Notes: a model not told the origin generated them from the letters alone. 64,000 nt of DNA from CAUZIB01 sp963663925 (GCA_965237405.1 OZ250139.1:2914001-2978000), one strand, 5' to 3'; counted from the stretch's first letter, positions 44,452 through 52,636 are shown. A program made the numbers and translations.

Positions 44452-44958
44452 TTATCCCACGGGCGCGCCGTCCCGCAGCCCTCGGACCGGCTGCGGATCC
44501 TCCCCGGCCGGGGTGTTGTGCTGCATGATGATCTGCCACGCATCGCCGACCTTCGTATAGGTCATCGTGTAGCGGCCTTCGTGCAGGACCTGCCGGCCCT
44601 GGTTGTTGTAGTTCACCGAGAGCGCGTATTCCCCGTAGGCGATCCCCGTGGTGCCGATGATCCGGTACTGCTCGTTCCGGGTCTCGAACTTCGCGGCAGT
44701 GGTCGTGTCGAAGAAGAGCTTCCAATCGAGTGCACAGGCCTCGCGCCCTTGTTTGCCGGAAGTCGAACCGCACGAGTAGAACGACAGCGCCTCGTCGTGG
44801 ACGGTGTCGAGGAAGCCGTCGAGGTTGCCACTGTTCAGCGACGACACGGCACGCTTGAAGGTCGCCTGGAGGGCAGCCAGTTCGCCGTCATTCGCGGCAG
44901 CGGTGATAGCAGCGAACAAGAAGATGGCGAGAACAACGCCGATGCGGAACAGGATCAT
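44452..44958 (-). CDS. Exported SnoaL/NTF2-like protein
   Basis: 168 residues with a signal peptide (IGVVLAIFLFAAITAAAND). The mature part follows the DUF4440/SnoaL-like NTF2 fold: LQATFKRAVSSLNSGNLDGF, then YGEYALSVNYNNQG and YTMTYTKVGDAWQIIMQHNT, the terminal strand-and-W-x-I-x-x-x-H pattern. Function is probably ligand binding. It lies 40 bases before the metallohydrolase on the same strand and may be co-transcribed. Confidence 0.78.
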   Translation of the reverse strand: MILFRIGVVLAIFLFAAITAAANDGELAALQATFKRAVSSLNSGNLDGFLDTVHDEALSFYSCGSTSGKQGREACALDWKLFFDTTTAAKFETRNEQYRIIGTTGIAYGEYALSVNYNNQGRQVLHEGRYTMTYTKVGDAWQIIMQHNTPAGEDPQPVRGLRDGAPVG

Positions 44959-45235
44959 GGACTGCTCCTTTTGGGGGGCACTAGATATCGCACTGTATCA
45001 GATGCGCCTTGTTCGGCGTTTTGAAAGCCTGCTTCCGGACGCCGCAGGGACCTAGCCGATCACGCTAACTTATTGGAAAACTGGCGGAGGGACTGGGGGT
45101 CGAAAGAACGTAGCAACAACGGACTTTTCAACACCTTAGCCACTTCGGGTTTGTTTGGTCATACACTAACGTTATACACAAACCTTCTGGCTGCCCTCGG
45201 ATGTTCCTGGCTTCGACGGGGGTTTCAGCACCCCG

Positions 45236-45350
45236 GTCGACCTTTTTCGCTGGCTCGTTTTGTTCAGATCGCAAAACCGCGACGGGGTCGTCGATATGTA
45301 TATACCCGACCGAATCACATACCCGCCATTTTCCGTTTCAACGAAGGTGA
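45236..45350 (+). repeat. Conserved noncoding block, copy C
   Basis: CCTTTTTCGCTGG, GCAAAACCGCGACG, ATATGTATATACCCGACCGA and ACATACCCGCCATTTT match copy A at 28436-28560 in the same order with more changes. It ends 5 bases before the HGG copy 3 start. The rest of 44959-45354 has no gene. Confidence 0.55.
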
Positions 45351-45354
45351 CCCA

Positions 45355-45709
45355 TGAATGGACTCGACCCCATGGATGAGACCAGCGTCGATCGGCGTGA
45401 CCCTCGCCGATGCGCTGTCCACAATCGCGCTGGAGCGCCCTGCGGAAAGTTTTCGATGCAGGCGTCTGCCGCTCGCACGGCGGCGCAAGCCCGCAAGCGC
45501 GGGCCAAGGCGGAACAAATGATCGAGATCGCCGAGCTTAGGCTCAGAGGTTTGGCGCCACGCGCGGTCGACGTGCTCGAACGCCTGCTCGCGGCCGAGTC
45601 CGAAAGCGTAGCTCTTGGTGCCGCGAATAGTTTGGTGGACCGTTCGGTCTGGAAAGCCATCGAACGCATTCAAGTCGCTGCGGCGATCATGGTAAAGCGT
45701 CCGTGGTGA
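45355..45709 (+). pseudogene. HGG-motif protein, copy 3 with a small deletion
   Basis: The frame opens MNGLDPMDETSVDRRDPRRC and AVHNRAGAPCGKFSMQ. A deletion of several bases relative to copy 2 shifts it before the zinc site. The second frame reads GVCRSHGGASPQARAKAEQM and ends VALGAANSLVDRSVWKAIER, VKRPW. The first and last halves are both well kept, so the damage is recent. Confidence 0.8.
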
Positions 45710-45719
45710 TTCGGAAAGT

Positions 45720-45818
45720 TTAAGTGGGGCGTTGACACGTGGTTCCTTCGGCATCGAACCGATTCACCAGATAGCGCTCGTAATCCTCGCCAATAGGCAA
45801 CTCAGACTCAAAGCTCAT
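45720..45818 (-). pseudogene. N-terminal stub of an unknown protein, cut at the HGG segment edge
   Basis: MSFESELPIGEDYERYLVNR starts a 32-residue frame whose ATG overlaps the stop of the 93-residue gene upstream (ATGA). It ends 10 bases past the HGG stop. The beginning resembles the start of larger phage or nuclease-type proteins, but the rest is missing. Confidence 0.4.
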
Positions 45819-46096
45819 TCCCCCATCCCTCCCACGGTGGTGGCGGAGTCTCCATCGGCAGTGAGGGTTACCGAAAGGTCGCAGTCAGTCTCAGGAAACA
45901 AGAAGCCGCCGAAGCCAATGTAGGACGATTCTGAAGGTTCCTTGAGAACCTGCGTGACGCGAAGCCGTCCCGAGAGGCCTTCTCGGTTGACCCGCCGTGT
46001 GATGGTCACTGCCACCGGACGCAGGAGCTCTACGGTCTGGTAGTCGCGCTGGGAGGCGTAGGTGTCATCTCGACTCTGCTTGGCAAGCCTACGCAT
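45815..46096 (-). CDS. Unknown protein, 93 residues
   Basis: MRRLAKQSRDDTYASQRDYQ starts the frame, followed by a beta-rich region (VELLRPVAVTITRRVNREGL, then CDLSVTLTADGDSATT). It is coupled by ATGA to the truncated gene downstream. No family is recognised; the locus may be a phage or island remnant. Confidence 0.4.
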   Translation of the reverse strand: MRRLAKQSRDDTYASQRDYQTVELLRPVAVTITRRVNREGLSGRLRVTQVLKEPSESSYIGFGGFLFPETDCDLSVTLTADGDSATTVGGMGE

Positions 46097-46210
46097 CTTC
46101 TTGCAAGTCTATCGTCGAGATGCCACGCCTGCCACTGCTCGCCGCTCATACTGTGGTCGCGTCGAGGCGCGCAACTCAGCCGCGGAGCCACACACGGGCA
46201 ACGCGCCGCG

Positions 46211-48655
46211 TCAGTCGTCGACCGCCTCGGCGAGAATTCGCCGGTATGCCCGCCTCGCCCCCTCGTAGGCGGCCTGCGCCTCCTCCCGCTCGCCGTCCCG
46301 AAACTGTGGCGACTTCATCTCCCAGACCCGGTCGATCGCCCGCAGCGCCCATTCCGCGCTCCGTCGCGATCGGATCGGCGCCCCGTCGACCAGCACGTAG
46401 ATCGGGTTGGTGTGGGACGTGGGCAGGATCCTCAATGCGACCCAGCTCGATCGAGCGATCTCAGGGTCGAATGTGACGTCTACCCACTCGCCATCCGCCA
46501 CGATCTCCAGCCGGGCCACTGGATAGCCGTTCACCAGGAGCTCCACCGGGACTCGACGGCTCGTACCGATTCGGGCCCGTTCGATGTCCCAATAGGGCTT
46601 CTGGTTCTCGTCATGACCATGGGACGCGATCACGGCACCGAGGTCGTCCTGGACATCCGCTAGATGGGCGGCGACACGGGCCGTGACCCGTACGGTACTA
46701 GTGCCGCGGAGGTGGACCTCACTCTCCCTCGTTCCGATCTCGATCCCATTCACGGCGAAGTCGACGATGTGGGACTTCCCATCCGACACGTAGCTCCGGC
46801 CGCGGCTCACCGCATCCATGTACCGTTGGAACGTCAGGGGGTCGTCCACCTTCGCGTAGGTACGCGCCATCGCCACCCGCTGGTGATAGATGCACGGAAA
46901 GTCGCTCTCACCCCCGATGTGGGTCCGAAAGCCGTTGTTCAAGGTGTGATACCACATGTTGAGCGACCACTGATACGGCGTGTTCCCCACCGAGAGGAAG
47001 TCCACGACGCTCCGCGTTACGGCAACGATGTATTCCTGGGCGCCGTTCCCATCCATCCTAGGCGTCACGTAATTGGGCAGCTCGTCCGTAGGCTCCATCG
47101 GCTCGAGGCCGTAACCGCTGTGTGCATAGCCGGTGACCCCGCCCTGCCCCTTGGCCCACTCCAGAACAGGCACTCCCCAACTCGGCCATTCTTCGATCGT
47201 ACTCGTCCCCGGGTAGTCGTCTTCCTTCAGATTCAGGAGAACGAGGTGGCCGGCGTGCGACGAGGGGAAACCCGAAACCTCGACGTCGTAGCGCAGCACA
47301 TTCCGATCAGTGGACAGCGGATTCACTCCGCCCTCGAAGAACCGCTGCTGGAAGTACCATCCCGGGGCCCAGTTCAAGATCGATCCCACGTTCACGTCCT
47401 CGCCCACGATCTGCCGCCACATCGCCTCCGGCGGCACTCCGTGCTCCGGGCTCTCATAGTGCGAGCAGCCCGCCGCATGAATGTGATGGTCGGAGCTATA
47501 CCAGCCCTCCACGGCCGGGTGCACCCAGCGTCGTAGTTCGAACACCTCCTCGTGGGTCGAGACGCCGTCGGGCACATGGATCCACTTCCGACCCGTGAGG
47601 TACTCCGGGCCCCGAGTGAACTCCACCACGTAGTCGCCGGGCGGCAGGTAGACGTGCTCGCCATCGGTCCGGTAGACCTGGGGCTGGAAGAACAGATCGG
47701 GATACTCGTCGGTGGCCGCGACACGACGCGACGGGAGGGGGTACACCCCGACCAGACTCCGTCCCTTGTCCAGGTGCTCGACGACGGCGCGCCCCACCCC
47801 GCGTTTGTGGTCGGTGGGCCTCAGGAGAGCGAGGTACTGACGATAGTCAGCCGGCAGCGGGCTGGTGACGGGATCTTCGACGAACCGGTCAACGTCATCC
47901 GTGATGATGAACGACCCTGTCGTTGGCGAGCCGTCGTCATCCCGCACCCGCAACACCAGCTTCACTGCGGGACGGATGTCGAACAGAACCGGCACATCGT
48001 TCCGGTAGCCGATGTCCTGTGTCCCCTGACCGATGTTGAAGCCGAGTGCCGCCTCCCGCTGGCCCACCGCGGTCGTGTACACCTGGAGCACGGCGTACTC
48101 GAGGCCCAGGCCCGACAGATGCGGTAGCAACGGCCGGCGCCGGAAGAGCGTGAGCTCCAGGAAACGGTGGGCGAGGTCACCCGCGGTGAGGGCCAGCTCG
48201 TCGTTGCCCGGCGGCGTAAAGGTCGACACGTGCAGGACCGGCTCTGCGTTCGGGCTCTCGACCTCAAGGCGGGCCGTGGCACCGGAGTCGTTCTTCACCT
48301 TGACGAGGAAGCTCGTCCAACCACCCTGCGTGAGCTGAGCGGCAGCAGAGCCCCGCTCCACCTTGACCCGTACCTCCGGATTGATGTCGACCATCACCAG
48401 GCAGTAAGGGTCGAGAATCCGCTGTATCTCCTCCGACGTCTCGGGACTCGGGGCCTCACGCTGGAGCGCCCGGATCCGGGACGCATGCTCCGGACGCAGC
48501 GCGCTGCCCAGATACTCCAGGGCGTCGGTCAGGCGTAGCGCCTGGGCGACCAGCGGCTGGGGCTCGACGCCCTGGACGATAGGGAGATCCTGGGAGAGTG
48601 CCGCGCCGGGGATGCTCAGGCAGATAAGGGCGGTGAGGAGTGCTTTCCCATGCAT
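46211..48655 (-). CDS. CehA/McbA-family metallohydrolase (PHP-like), exported, copy 2
   Basis: 814 residues from MHGKALLTALICLSIPGAAL (signal peptide ending ALSQ). It is co-linear with copy 1: DLPIVQGVEPQPLVAQALRL matches LPVVTVAQPQPFIAQVMRL, and the metal motif is SSDHHIHAAGCSHYESPEHG near residue 385. VTGYAHSGYGLEPMEPTDEL and GESDFPCIYHQRVAMARTYA also match. The pair arose by duplication, with the NTF2-like gene and the HGG segment between them. Confidence 0.82.
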   Translation of the reverse strand: MHGKALLTALICLSIPGAALSQDLPIVQGVEPQPLVAQALRLTDALEYLGSALRPEHASRIRALQREAPSPETSEEIQRILDPYCLVMVDINPEVRVKVERGSAAAQLTQGGWTSFLVKVKNDSGATARLEVESPNAEPVLHVSTFTPPGNDELALTAGDLAHRFLELTLFRRRPLLPHLSGLGLEYAVLQVYTTAVGQREAALGFNIGQGTQDIGYRNDVPVLFDIRPAVKLVLRVRDDDGSPTTGSFIITDDVDRFVEDPVTSPLPADYRQYLALLRPTDHKRGVGRAVVEHLDKGRSLVGVYPLPSRRVAATDEYPDLFFQPQVYRTDGEHVYLPPGDYVVEFTRGPEYLTGRKWIHVPDGVSTHEEVFELRRWVHPAVEGWYSSDHHIHAAGCSHYESPEHGVPPEAMWRQIVGEDVNVGSILNWAPGWYFQQRFFEGGVNPLSTDRNVLRYDVEVSGFPSSHAGHLVLLNLKEDDYPGTSTIEEWPSWGVPVLEWAKGQGGVTGYAHSGYGLEPMEPTDELPNYVTPRMDGNGAQEYIVAVTRSVVDFLSVGNTPYQWSLNMWYHTLNNGFRTHIGGESDFPCIYHQRVAMARTYAKVDDPLTFQRYMDAVSRGRSYVSDGKSHIVDFAVNGIEIGTRESEVHLRGTSTVRVTARVAAHLADVQDDLGAVIASHGHDENQKPYWDIERARIGTSRRVPVELLVNGYPVARLEIVADGEWVDVTFDPEIARSSWVALRILPTSHTNPIYVLVDGAPIRSRRSAEWALRAIDRVWEMKSPQFRDGEREEAQAAYEGARRAYRRILAEAVDD

Positions 48656-48789
48656 GGAGACATCAAGCAAGAGCAGTGAGGTAGGCGCGTTTAGGGCTTC
48701 CACCGCCACGGGGCAATGGGCACCCCTCGCAACTCCAGAGCGTATTGTATCCCAGCTGAGCTCCTCCCTTGTGCCTACCGAAAAACTCC

Positions 48790-48924
48790 ATGGGTACGCT
48801 GCGAGTGGCCGATAGCGAAGCGGTGCGCCTCGGCGCGGCGCGGGACTTGGTGGACCGTTCGGTTGGGAAGGCCGTCGAGCGCGTCCAAGTCGCTGCGGCG
48901 GTCACGGTTAAAAGGCCGTGGTAA
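48790..48924 (+). pseudogene. HGG-motif protein, copy 4, C-terminal remnant
   Basis: The 44-codon frame reads RVADSEAVRLGAARDLVDRS and ends VKRPW. Only the helical end is left; the Cys/His part is missing. Its last 17 bases overlap the 3' end of the opposing ADP-ribosyltransferase-like gene. Confidence 0.7.
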
Positions 48925-49438
48925 TGGGATCTGCAATTTCCTCATACGTGACCCGACCGAGCCGCTGTGGGTCGATGATGCATTCCCTTTCGAGGTCTAT
49001 AAAGGTTTCCGTATCGTCGCCATCTGGTCCCAGATAGGCAATCACGTCTTGGGGCGACACGGTCGCGGACCCGAGACAGCGGACAACCTGTTCCCCTTTG
49101 CCGAAGCCGGATACGTCCCGTCTCGACATTTCCACCCCGCCAAACCTGAGCGCCACATCCCGATCGGTCGTCCACGCTATGCCGTAGCGAATCTCCCGCT
49201 GGACTCTACGCCACAGGCGGGCGTGAGGCACGCTGTTGTCGTCTATGCTGAACTTCCCACGGTAGACGGTGATCGCCTTGGGCCATGACTTAGGAATGGT
49301 CGACTTCATTCCGGGCGCAGCCTGCTGAAACAACTTGAGGGCAAGCCCCTGGTAGCGGCACCCCTTCATTAGTTGCCACGCGTATTTCAGGCACACGGCT
49401 TTTTGCTCGTCCGAGAGGAACGGAAAGAGGCGCCTCAA
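48908..49438 (-). CDS. ADP-ribosyltransferase-like protein
   Basis: 176 residues. A helical N-terminus is followed by three blocks in the order of R-S-E-type ADP-ribosyltransferases: AITVYRGKFSI (Arg), IAWTTDRDVALRFG (aromatic-Ser/Thr-Thr) and CIIDPQRLGRVTYEEIADP (acidic end). The match is by motif only. It lacks a secretion signal, so it would act inside the cell, as phage or toxin-like enzymes do. It lies 36 bases after a 69-residue gene on the same strand and converges, with a 17-base overlap, on the HGG-protein remnant. A C-terminal remnant of a homologue has the same relation to HGG copy 1. Confidence 0.55.
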   Translation of the reverse strand: MRRLFPFLSDEQKAVCLKYAWQLMKGCRYQGLALKLFQQAAPGMKSTIPKSWPKAITVYRGKFSIDDNSVPHARLWRRVQREIRYGIAWTTDRDVALRFGGVEMSRRDVSGFGKGEQVVRCLGSATVSPQDVIAYLGPDGDDTETFIDLERECIIDPQRLGRVTYEEIADPITTAF

Positions 49439-49474
49439 GAACAGAAGGTGGTGTTCGCGGAACCAGCCCCCCCC

Positions 49475-49684
49475 CTACCTGAGCAAGTCCATCGCACGCA
49501 TGACGTTGCCGTCCAGCACCGCCTGTCGGATCTCGGCGACGTACTTTTTCTCGTCTCGGGCACGGTCGACGTGAATTCTCTCGTCGGGTGTGATGAGGCG
49601 AGACTCGCCTTCGAGAAGTCGGCGACGATAGAGGCCCGCCGCGTAGTTGGCGAGGGCGCGAAGATCGGCCACGTCTGTGGGCAA
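49475..49684 (-). CDS. Small helical protein before the ADP-ribosyltransferase-like gene
   Basis: MPTDVADLRALANYAAGLYR starts a 69-residue charged helical protein that ends QAVLDGNVMRAMDLLR. The reading frame keeps a normal residue balance, unlike the overlapping Ser/Arg-rich frame. It could be an antitoxin or a structural partner of the next gene, but no family is recognised. Confidence 0.5.
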   Translation of the reverse strand: MPTDVADLRALANYAAGLYRRRLLEGESRLITPDERIHVDRARDEKKYVAEIRQAVLDGNVMRAMDLLR

Positions 49685-49688
49685 CCTA

Positions 49689-49796
49689 TCACGTCCGTTG
49701 CGGGCGGTTCAACGGGGACGGGGGCGAGTCACGCGGGTGCGCGGCGTCCCATTCGCGGGCGAGGCGTTGGGCTTCGGCGATCTGTTCGGGTGTCAT
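49689..49796 (-). pseudogene. Sel1-repeat-type protein, C-terminal tail remnant
   Basis: MTPEQIAEAQRLAREW is the typical last helix of many secreted Sel1/TPR-like proteins. The remaining residues come from the 24-bp repeat described here. The main part of the gene is gone, replaced by the mercury-type cassette on the other strand. Confidence 0.5.
49702..49725 (+). repeat. 24-bp direct repeat, left of the mercury-type cassette
   Basis: The 24 bases starting GGGCGGTTCAACGGGGACGG recur exactly at 53023-53046, and a close inverted copy lies at about 40262-40285. The two direct copies frame merR to merT with no other genes outside it between them. Confidence 0.7.
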
Positions 49797-49856
49797 CAGG
49801 TGTGCAAGACCGCCGCACCCCAAGATGTCGCCGAACGCCATGCGGACAGATTGTTC

Positions 49857-49888
49857 TTGACTCTGGACTGGACTCCAGAGTGCATACT
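49857..49888 (+). promoter_or_regulatory. MerR-type promoter and operator
   Basis: TTGACT (-35, 49857-49862) and CATACT (-10, 49883-49888) are separated by 20 bp, longer than the usual 17. The dyad CTCTGGA...TCCAGAG (49861-49880) fills the spacer. Over-long spacers with a central dyad are the hallmark of promoters activated by MerR-family metal sensors. The merR ATG follows 11 bases after the -10. Confidence 0.75.
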
Positions 49889-49898
49889 GCTTGTAGAG

Positions 49899-50338
49899 AT
49901 GTCTGACAAGCGGTATCGCATCGGTGAACTGGCAACTCTCACCGGCTTGACGCCCGACGCACTGCGCTTCTACGAGCGGCAAGGCGTGCTCGATAAGCCC
50001 GCCCGCACCAGTGGTCGTTTTTCGTATCTACTCGCCTCTGGTTGTTGACCGCATCCGCTTTATCATGAGAGCCTAGGCGTTGGACTTCACGCTCAGTGAA
50101 ATCCGCGAGCTTGTCCAGTTCAACGGTAAGGGCGGACTCCGGCGTTGCTGCCGCGTGCGTGACCTCCTCAAAGTCCGGCTGAGCGAACTGGAGGCGACGC
50201 TCTCGGAACTCAGCGCCCTTCGGAAGACGCTGAGGACGACGCTCCGACAGTGTGAAACTGCCATCGACACAAAGAACGAGTCCGCATGTCCAGTCATCGA
50301 GCTGAGAACAGACAACGGAAAGGATGGTGTGACATGAC
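49899..50338 (+). pseudogene. merR: MerR-family regulator with frameshift and amber codon
   Basis: MSDKRYRIGELATLTGLTPD begins a normal MerR helix-turn-helix (ALRFYERQGVLDKPARTSGRF). An extra T in the T-run near 50018 shifts the frame. After correction it continues RIYSPLVVDRIRFIMRA, then TAG in place of a likely CAG, then LDFTLSEIRELVQFNGKGG and the metal-site helix region (CRVRDLLKVRLSELEATL). The C-terminal half keeps its frame to the TGA, which overlaps the next gene (ATGA). Regulation by this protein is lost unless another MerR binds here. Confidence 0.85.
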
Positions 50339-50606
50339 CCTCAGAAAAGTTGAGATATTCACCGCGGGATGCCCGCTCTGCGATGAGGCGGTACAGCTTG
50401 TTCAAGAGTTGGCGTGCCCGAGCTGTGGTATTGACGTGCTGGATATGAACGATGAGGCGACCCAACAGAAGGCCAAGAAATATGGGGTCGTCCGTGTCCC
50501 TGCGGTCGCGGTGAACGGCATCCTCGCCGACTGCTGCCAGAGTGGAGCCATCGATGCTGATGCGTTGCGCGCCCTCGGCATCGGGAGTCCGGCCTCGTCG
50601 AGTTGA
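50335..50606 (+). CDS. Thioredoxin-like protein with CPLC and CPSC motifs
   Basis: 90 residues from MTLRKVEIFTAGCPLCDEAV. A glutaredoxin/thioredoxin-like fold follows: GCPLC at the active site, LACPSCGIDVLDMND, then GVVRVPAVAVNGILADCC with the cis-Pro. Found in mercury and other metal-resistance clusters, where it may pass metal or reduce thiols. Coupled by ATGA to merR. Confidence 0.8.
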
Positions 50607-50636
50607 CGGGTCATTGGAACGCGGACGCCGGTGCTG

Positions 50637-50960
50637 ATGACTATCCAGTTGTTCTACTTCGACAGTTGCCCATCCTACGAACGGGCGCTGTCCAACTTGA
50701 ACGAAGCGATGCGCCAGCAAGGGTTGAATGACCCGGTTGACATGGTTCGCGTCACCTCGGTCGAGGATGCCCACGCGACACAGTTCTTGGGGTCACCGAC
50801 AATACGCATCGACGGGAGGGACCTCGAAGCCGCGGGTGTTCAGGAGAGTTCCTTCGGTCTTGGGTGCCGTGTCTACCGGGAGGGCCAACAGGCCACTGGT
50901 TGGCCCTCAGTCGCGCTGATTCGGCGTGTATCGCCCCAGGGTTCTTGGACAGTGGTTTGA
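50637..50960 (+). CDS. Thioredoxin-like protein, C-terminus replaced by IS sequence
   Basis: MTIQLFYFDSCPSYERALSN has the YFD-x-CP motif of the small thioredoxin-like proteins often next to alkylmercury lyase or mercury genes, followed by VTSVEDAHATQFLGSPTIRI with the cis-Pro and GLGCRVYREGQQ. The last ten or so residues (SPQGSWTVV) are read from the IS end at 50941, so its true C-terminus is lost. It may still fold. Confidence 0.75.
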   Translation: MTIQLFYFDSCPSYERALSNLNEAMRQQGLNDPVDMVRVTSVEDAHATQFLGSPTIRIDGRDLEAAGVQESSFGLGCRVYREGQQATGWPSVALIRRVSPQGSWTVV

Positions 50961-50972
50961 AGGTAATCACTT

Positions 50973-51866
50973 CTATGCTGCCGCGTCTAGCCCGACCCGG
51001 TCGCGGCGCACCTGGGCTGGGCTTCGATAGTCGTACTTCTCAAGCATCCACTGTTCGTTGTATGTCCGCTTGAACTCAAGCAAGGCGAGGCGGAGCTCCT
51101 CGATCGTTTCGAAGCTCCGTACCCACAAGACGTTCTCCTTCAGTGTGCGGATGAAGCGCTCAGCGACGCCATGCCCTTCGGGCTCCCGCACGAAGCTCGG
51201 TGAGCTCTCGATACCAAAGAACTTGATCTCCCGTTGGAAGTCATCGGCCAGGTAGTTCGATCCGTGGTCGTGACGAAGACGAAGCCCGCTGGCGACACCT
51301 TTGGCGATGGCGCCGAAGCGTTCCCGGACGCCCTGGCGGATCGGCTCCAGGGCCTCGAACCGGCTCCCGCTCTTGGCCGCATGGAGGCCGATGCACTCGG
51401 TCGTACAGTGATCGACAGCCACGAACACGAACGCCGCCCCCTCGCCGACCGTCACCGTGGCCGACATGTCCGTTCCCCACATCACATCGGGGGCCTCCGT
51501 GGTGATCGTGCCGTCATGCGCCTTCGGGCCGTGCGCGTGCCCCGCGCGGTGCGGGGCCTGGAGGTCGTGCTCCCGCATCAACCGCCGCACCCGCTCCTTC
51601 GAGGTGCGGATCCCCGCGACCCGCAGCTTCGCCCAGGCTTTGCGGTACCCCTCGCCATGAAACGGCGAGGCTTCGAGTACCCGGCGGATGTGGCCGACCA
51701 GCACCTCGTCCGGGGCGGCACCGACCGGCGCGCGGCGACACCACGGCGCGCGTGACCTCGTCGCGTGACGCCTCGCGTAGACGCTGGACCGCGCCCGCTC
51801 CCACACGCGGCAGATCCGCTGCACGCCGTACGCCCGACGGGTGGAGATCGAATGGGCGCCACTCAT
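50973..51866 (-). CDS. IS3-family OrfB transposase
   Basis: 297 residues with a full DDE core: VMWGTDMSATVTVGEG (first Asp), SGLRLRHDHGSNYLADDF (second) and EGHGVAERFIRTLKENVLW (Glu), then YNEQWMLEKYDYRSPAQVRR. The N-terminal helix-turn-helix region and ERVRRLMREHDLQAPHR are also kept. It overlaps OrfA by 4 bases. Appears functional, perhaps as a fused OrfAB through frameshifting, as in most IS3 members. Confidence 0.9.
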   Translation of the reverse strand: MSGAHSISTRRAYGVQRICRVWERARSSVYARRHATRSRAPWCRRAPVGAAPDEVLVGHIRRVLEASPFHGEGYRKAWAKLRVAGIRTSKERVRRLMREHDLQAPHRAGHAHGPKAHDGTITTEAPDVMWGTDMSATVTVGEGAAFVFVAVDHCTTECIGLHAAKSGSRFEALEPIRQGVRERFGAIAKGVASGLRLRHDHGSNYLADDFQREIKFFGIESSPSFVREPEGHGVAERFIRTLKENVLWVRSFETIEELRLALLEFKRTYNEQWMLEKYDYRSPAQVRRDRVGLDAAA

Positions 51867-52222
51867 CGCGTCGACCTCCTCCGGGCCAAAGGGGAGCCGG
51901 CCTCCAGCTGGTCCACCTTCGCGTAGAGCAGTTCGTTCTCCATCAGCAGCTCGCCGACCTTGGCCCGCAGCCGACGGTTGTCTTCACCCCGGGCATCCGT
52001 CGCTCGGCTCTTCAGGCCCGCCTGGCCCGCGGCCAGAAACTGATCGCGCCACTGCGACGCCCGCGCCGCCGTGATCCTCCACTCCCGCGACACGGACTCG
52101 AGATCCTCCCCGCGCAGCAAGCACATCACCACGGCGCTCTTGCGACCGACTGAAAACCGGCCCCCTCCGGTCGCCCTCCGGCCTCCCTCCGCCACCGCCG
52201 ACTCCTGATCGTGCTTCTCCAT
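51863..52222 (-). CDS. IS3-family OrfA
   Basis: 119 residues from MEKHDQESAVAEGGRRATGG behind AGGAG. The helix-turn-helix (GRKSAVVMCLLRGEDLESVS, then REWRITAARASQWRDQFL) and a leucine-zipper-like end (LRAKVGELLMENELLYAKVD) are clear. A longer start at 52255 would add ten residues. It cooperates with OrfB for transposition. Confidence 0.88.
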   Translation of the reverse strand: MEKHDQESAVAEGGRRATGGGRFSVGRKSAVVMCLLRGEDLESVSREWRITAARASQWRDQFLAAGQAGLKSRATDARGEDNRRLRAKVGELLMENELLYAKVDQLEAGSPLARRRSTR

Positions 52223-52321
52223 CTCGACACTCCTCCTACGAGAACTCTCTCGCAATCAAGTGTCCAAGAAAACCCTGGGGCGCCCCAGGCGGGCCTTGGA
52301 CACCGCCTAGGGGGAATTGTC

Positions 52322-52636
52322 ATGAGGCTTCTGGTTGGGTTCGCCGCACTGGCTGTGCTCGGAACGGGCGCGTGTAGCTCGGAGGTGTCGACTGTTTCAG
52401 ACACGCTGGAGAATGTCTCTCCCGAACGTGTCTCTCTCCAGGTCGAAGGAATGACGTGAGGCGGGTGCCCCCTGGCCGTGCGCCAGGCACTCATGGCGGT
52501 CGAGGGCGTCATATCGGCGGAGGTGTCCTACGAACAGGAGCGAGCCGATGTTCGATATGACCCCGAGCTGACCGCCCCGGACGAGCTAGTTGAGGCTGTT
52601 GATGCGATTGGGTTCAGTGCGAGCCTGTCAGAATAG
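52322..52636 (+). CDS. MerP-like HMA-domain protein with UGA at the first metal-binding position (candidate selenoprotein)
   Basis: 104 codons from ATG behind AGGGGG. A hydrophobic leader with a possible lipobox (AVLGTGACSS) is followed by an HMA domain, VSLQVEGMT-UGA-GGCPLAVRQALMAV, then VISAEVSYEQERADVRYDPE and ELVEAVDAIGFSASLSE. In HMA proteins the UGA position is the first Cys of GMTCxxC. Codon 46 is the only stop before TAG. TGC or TGT to TGA is a transversion, and a hairpin stands right after it, so selenocysteine is plausible. A null mutation remains possible as the nearby merR is dead. HMA domains carry Hg or Cu; MerP hands Hg to MerT, the next gene, which begins at the following base. 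Confidence 0.6.
52465..52490 (+). promoter_or_regulatory. SECIS-like hairpin after the UGA
   Basis: GTG, a CCC bulge, CCTGG, loop CCGTGCG, CCAGG and CAC can pair as a bulged stem. It begins 6 bases past the UGA, with the loop about 16 bases away. That is near the short limit for bacterial SECIS elements, which need a 3' hairpin with a G near the loop start. The G occurs at the loop edge only if one pair is opened. Supportive, not decisive. Confidence 0.4.

Larger units (their letters stand above)
50941..52279. mobile_element. IS3-family element inserted in the mercury-type cassette
   Basis: The ends carry inverted similarity: CGCCCCAGGGTTCTTGGACA at the left and, inverted, TGTCCAAGAAAACCCTGGGG at the right. 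OrfA and OrfB lie between them in minus orientation. It separates the two thioredoxin-like genes from merP and merT, so the latter probably need another promoter. The exact ends are uncertain by a few bases. Confidence 0.75.
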
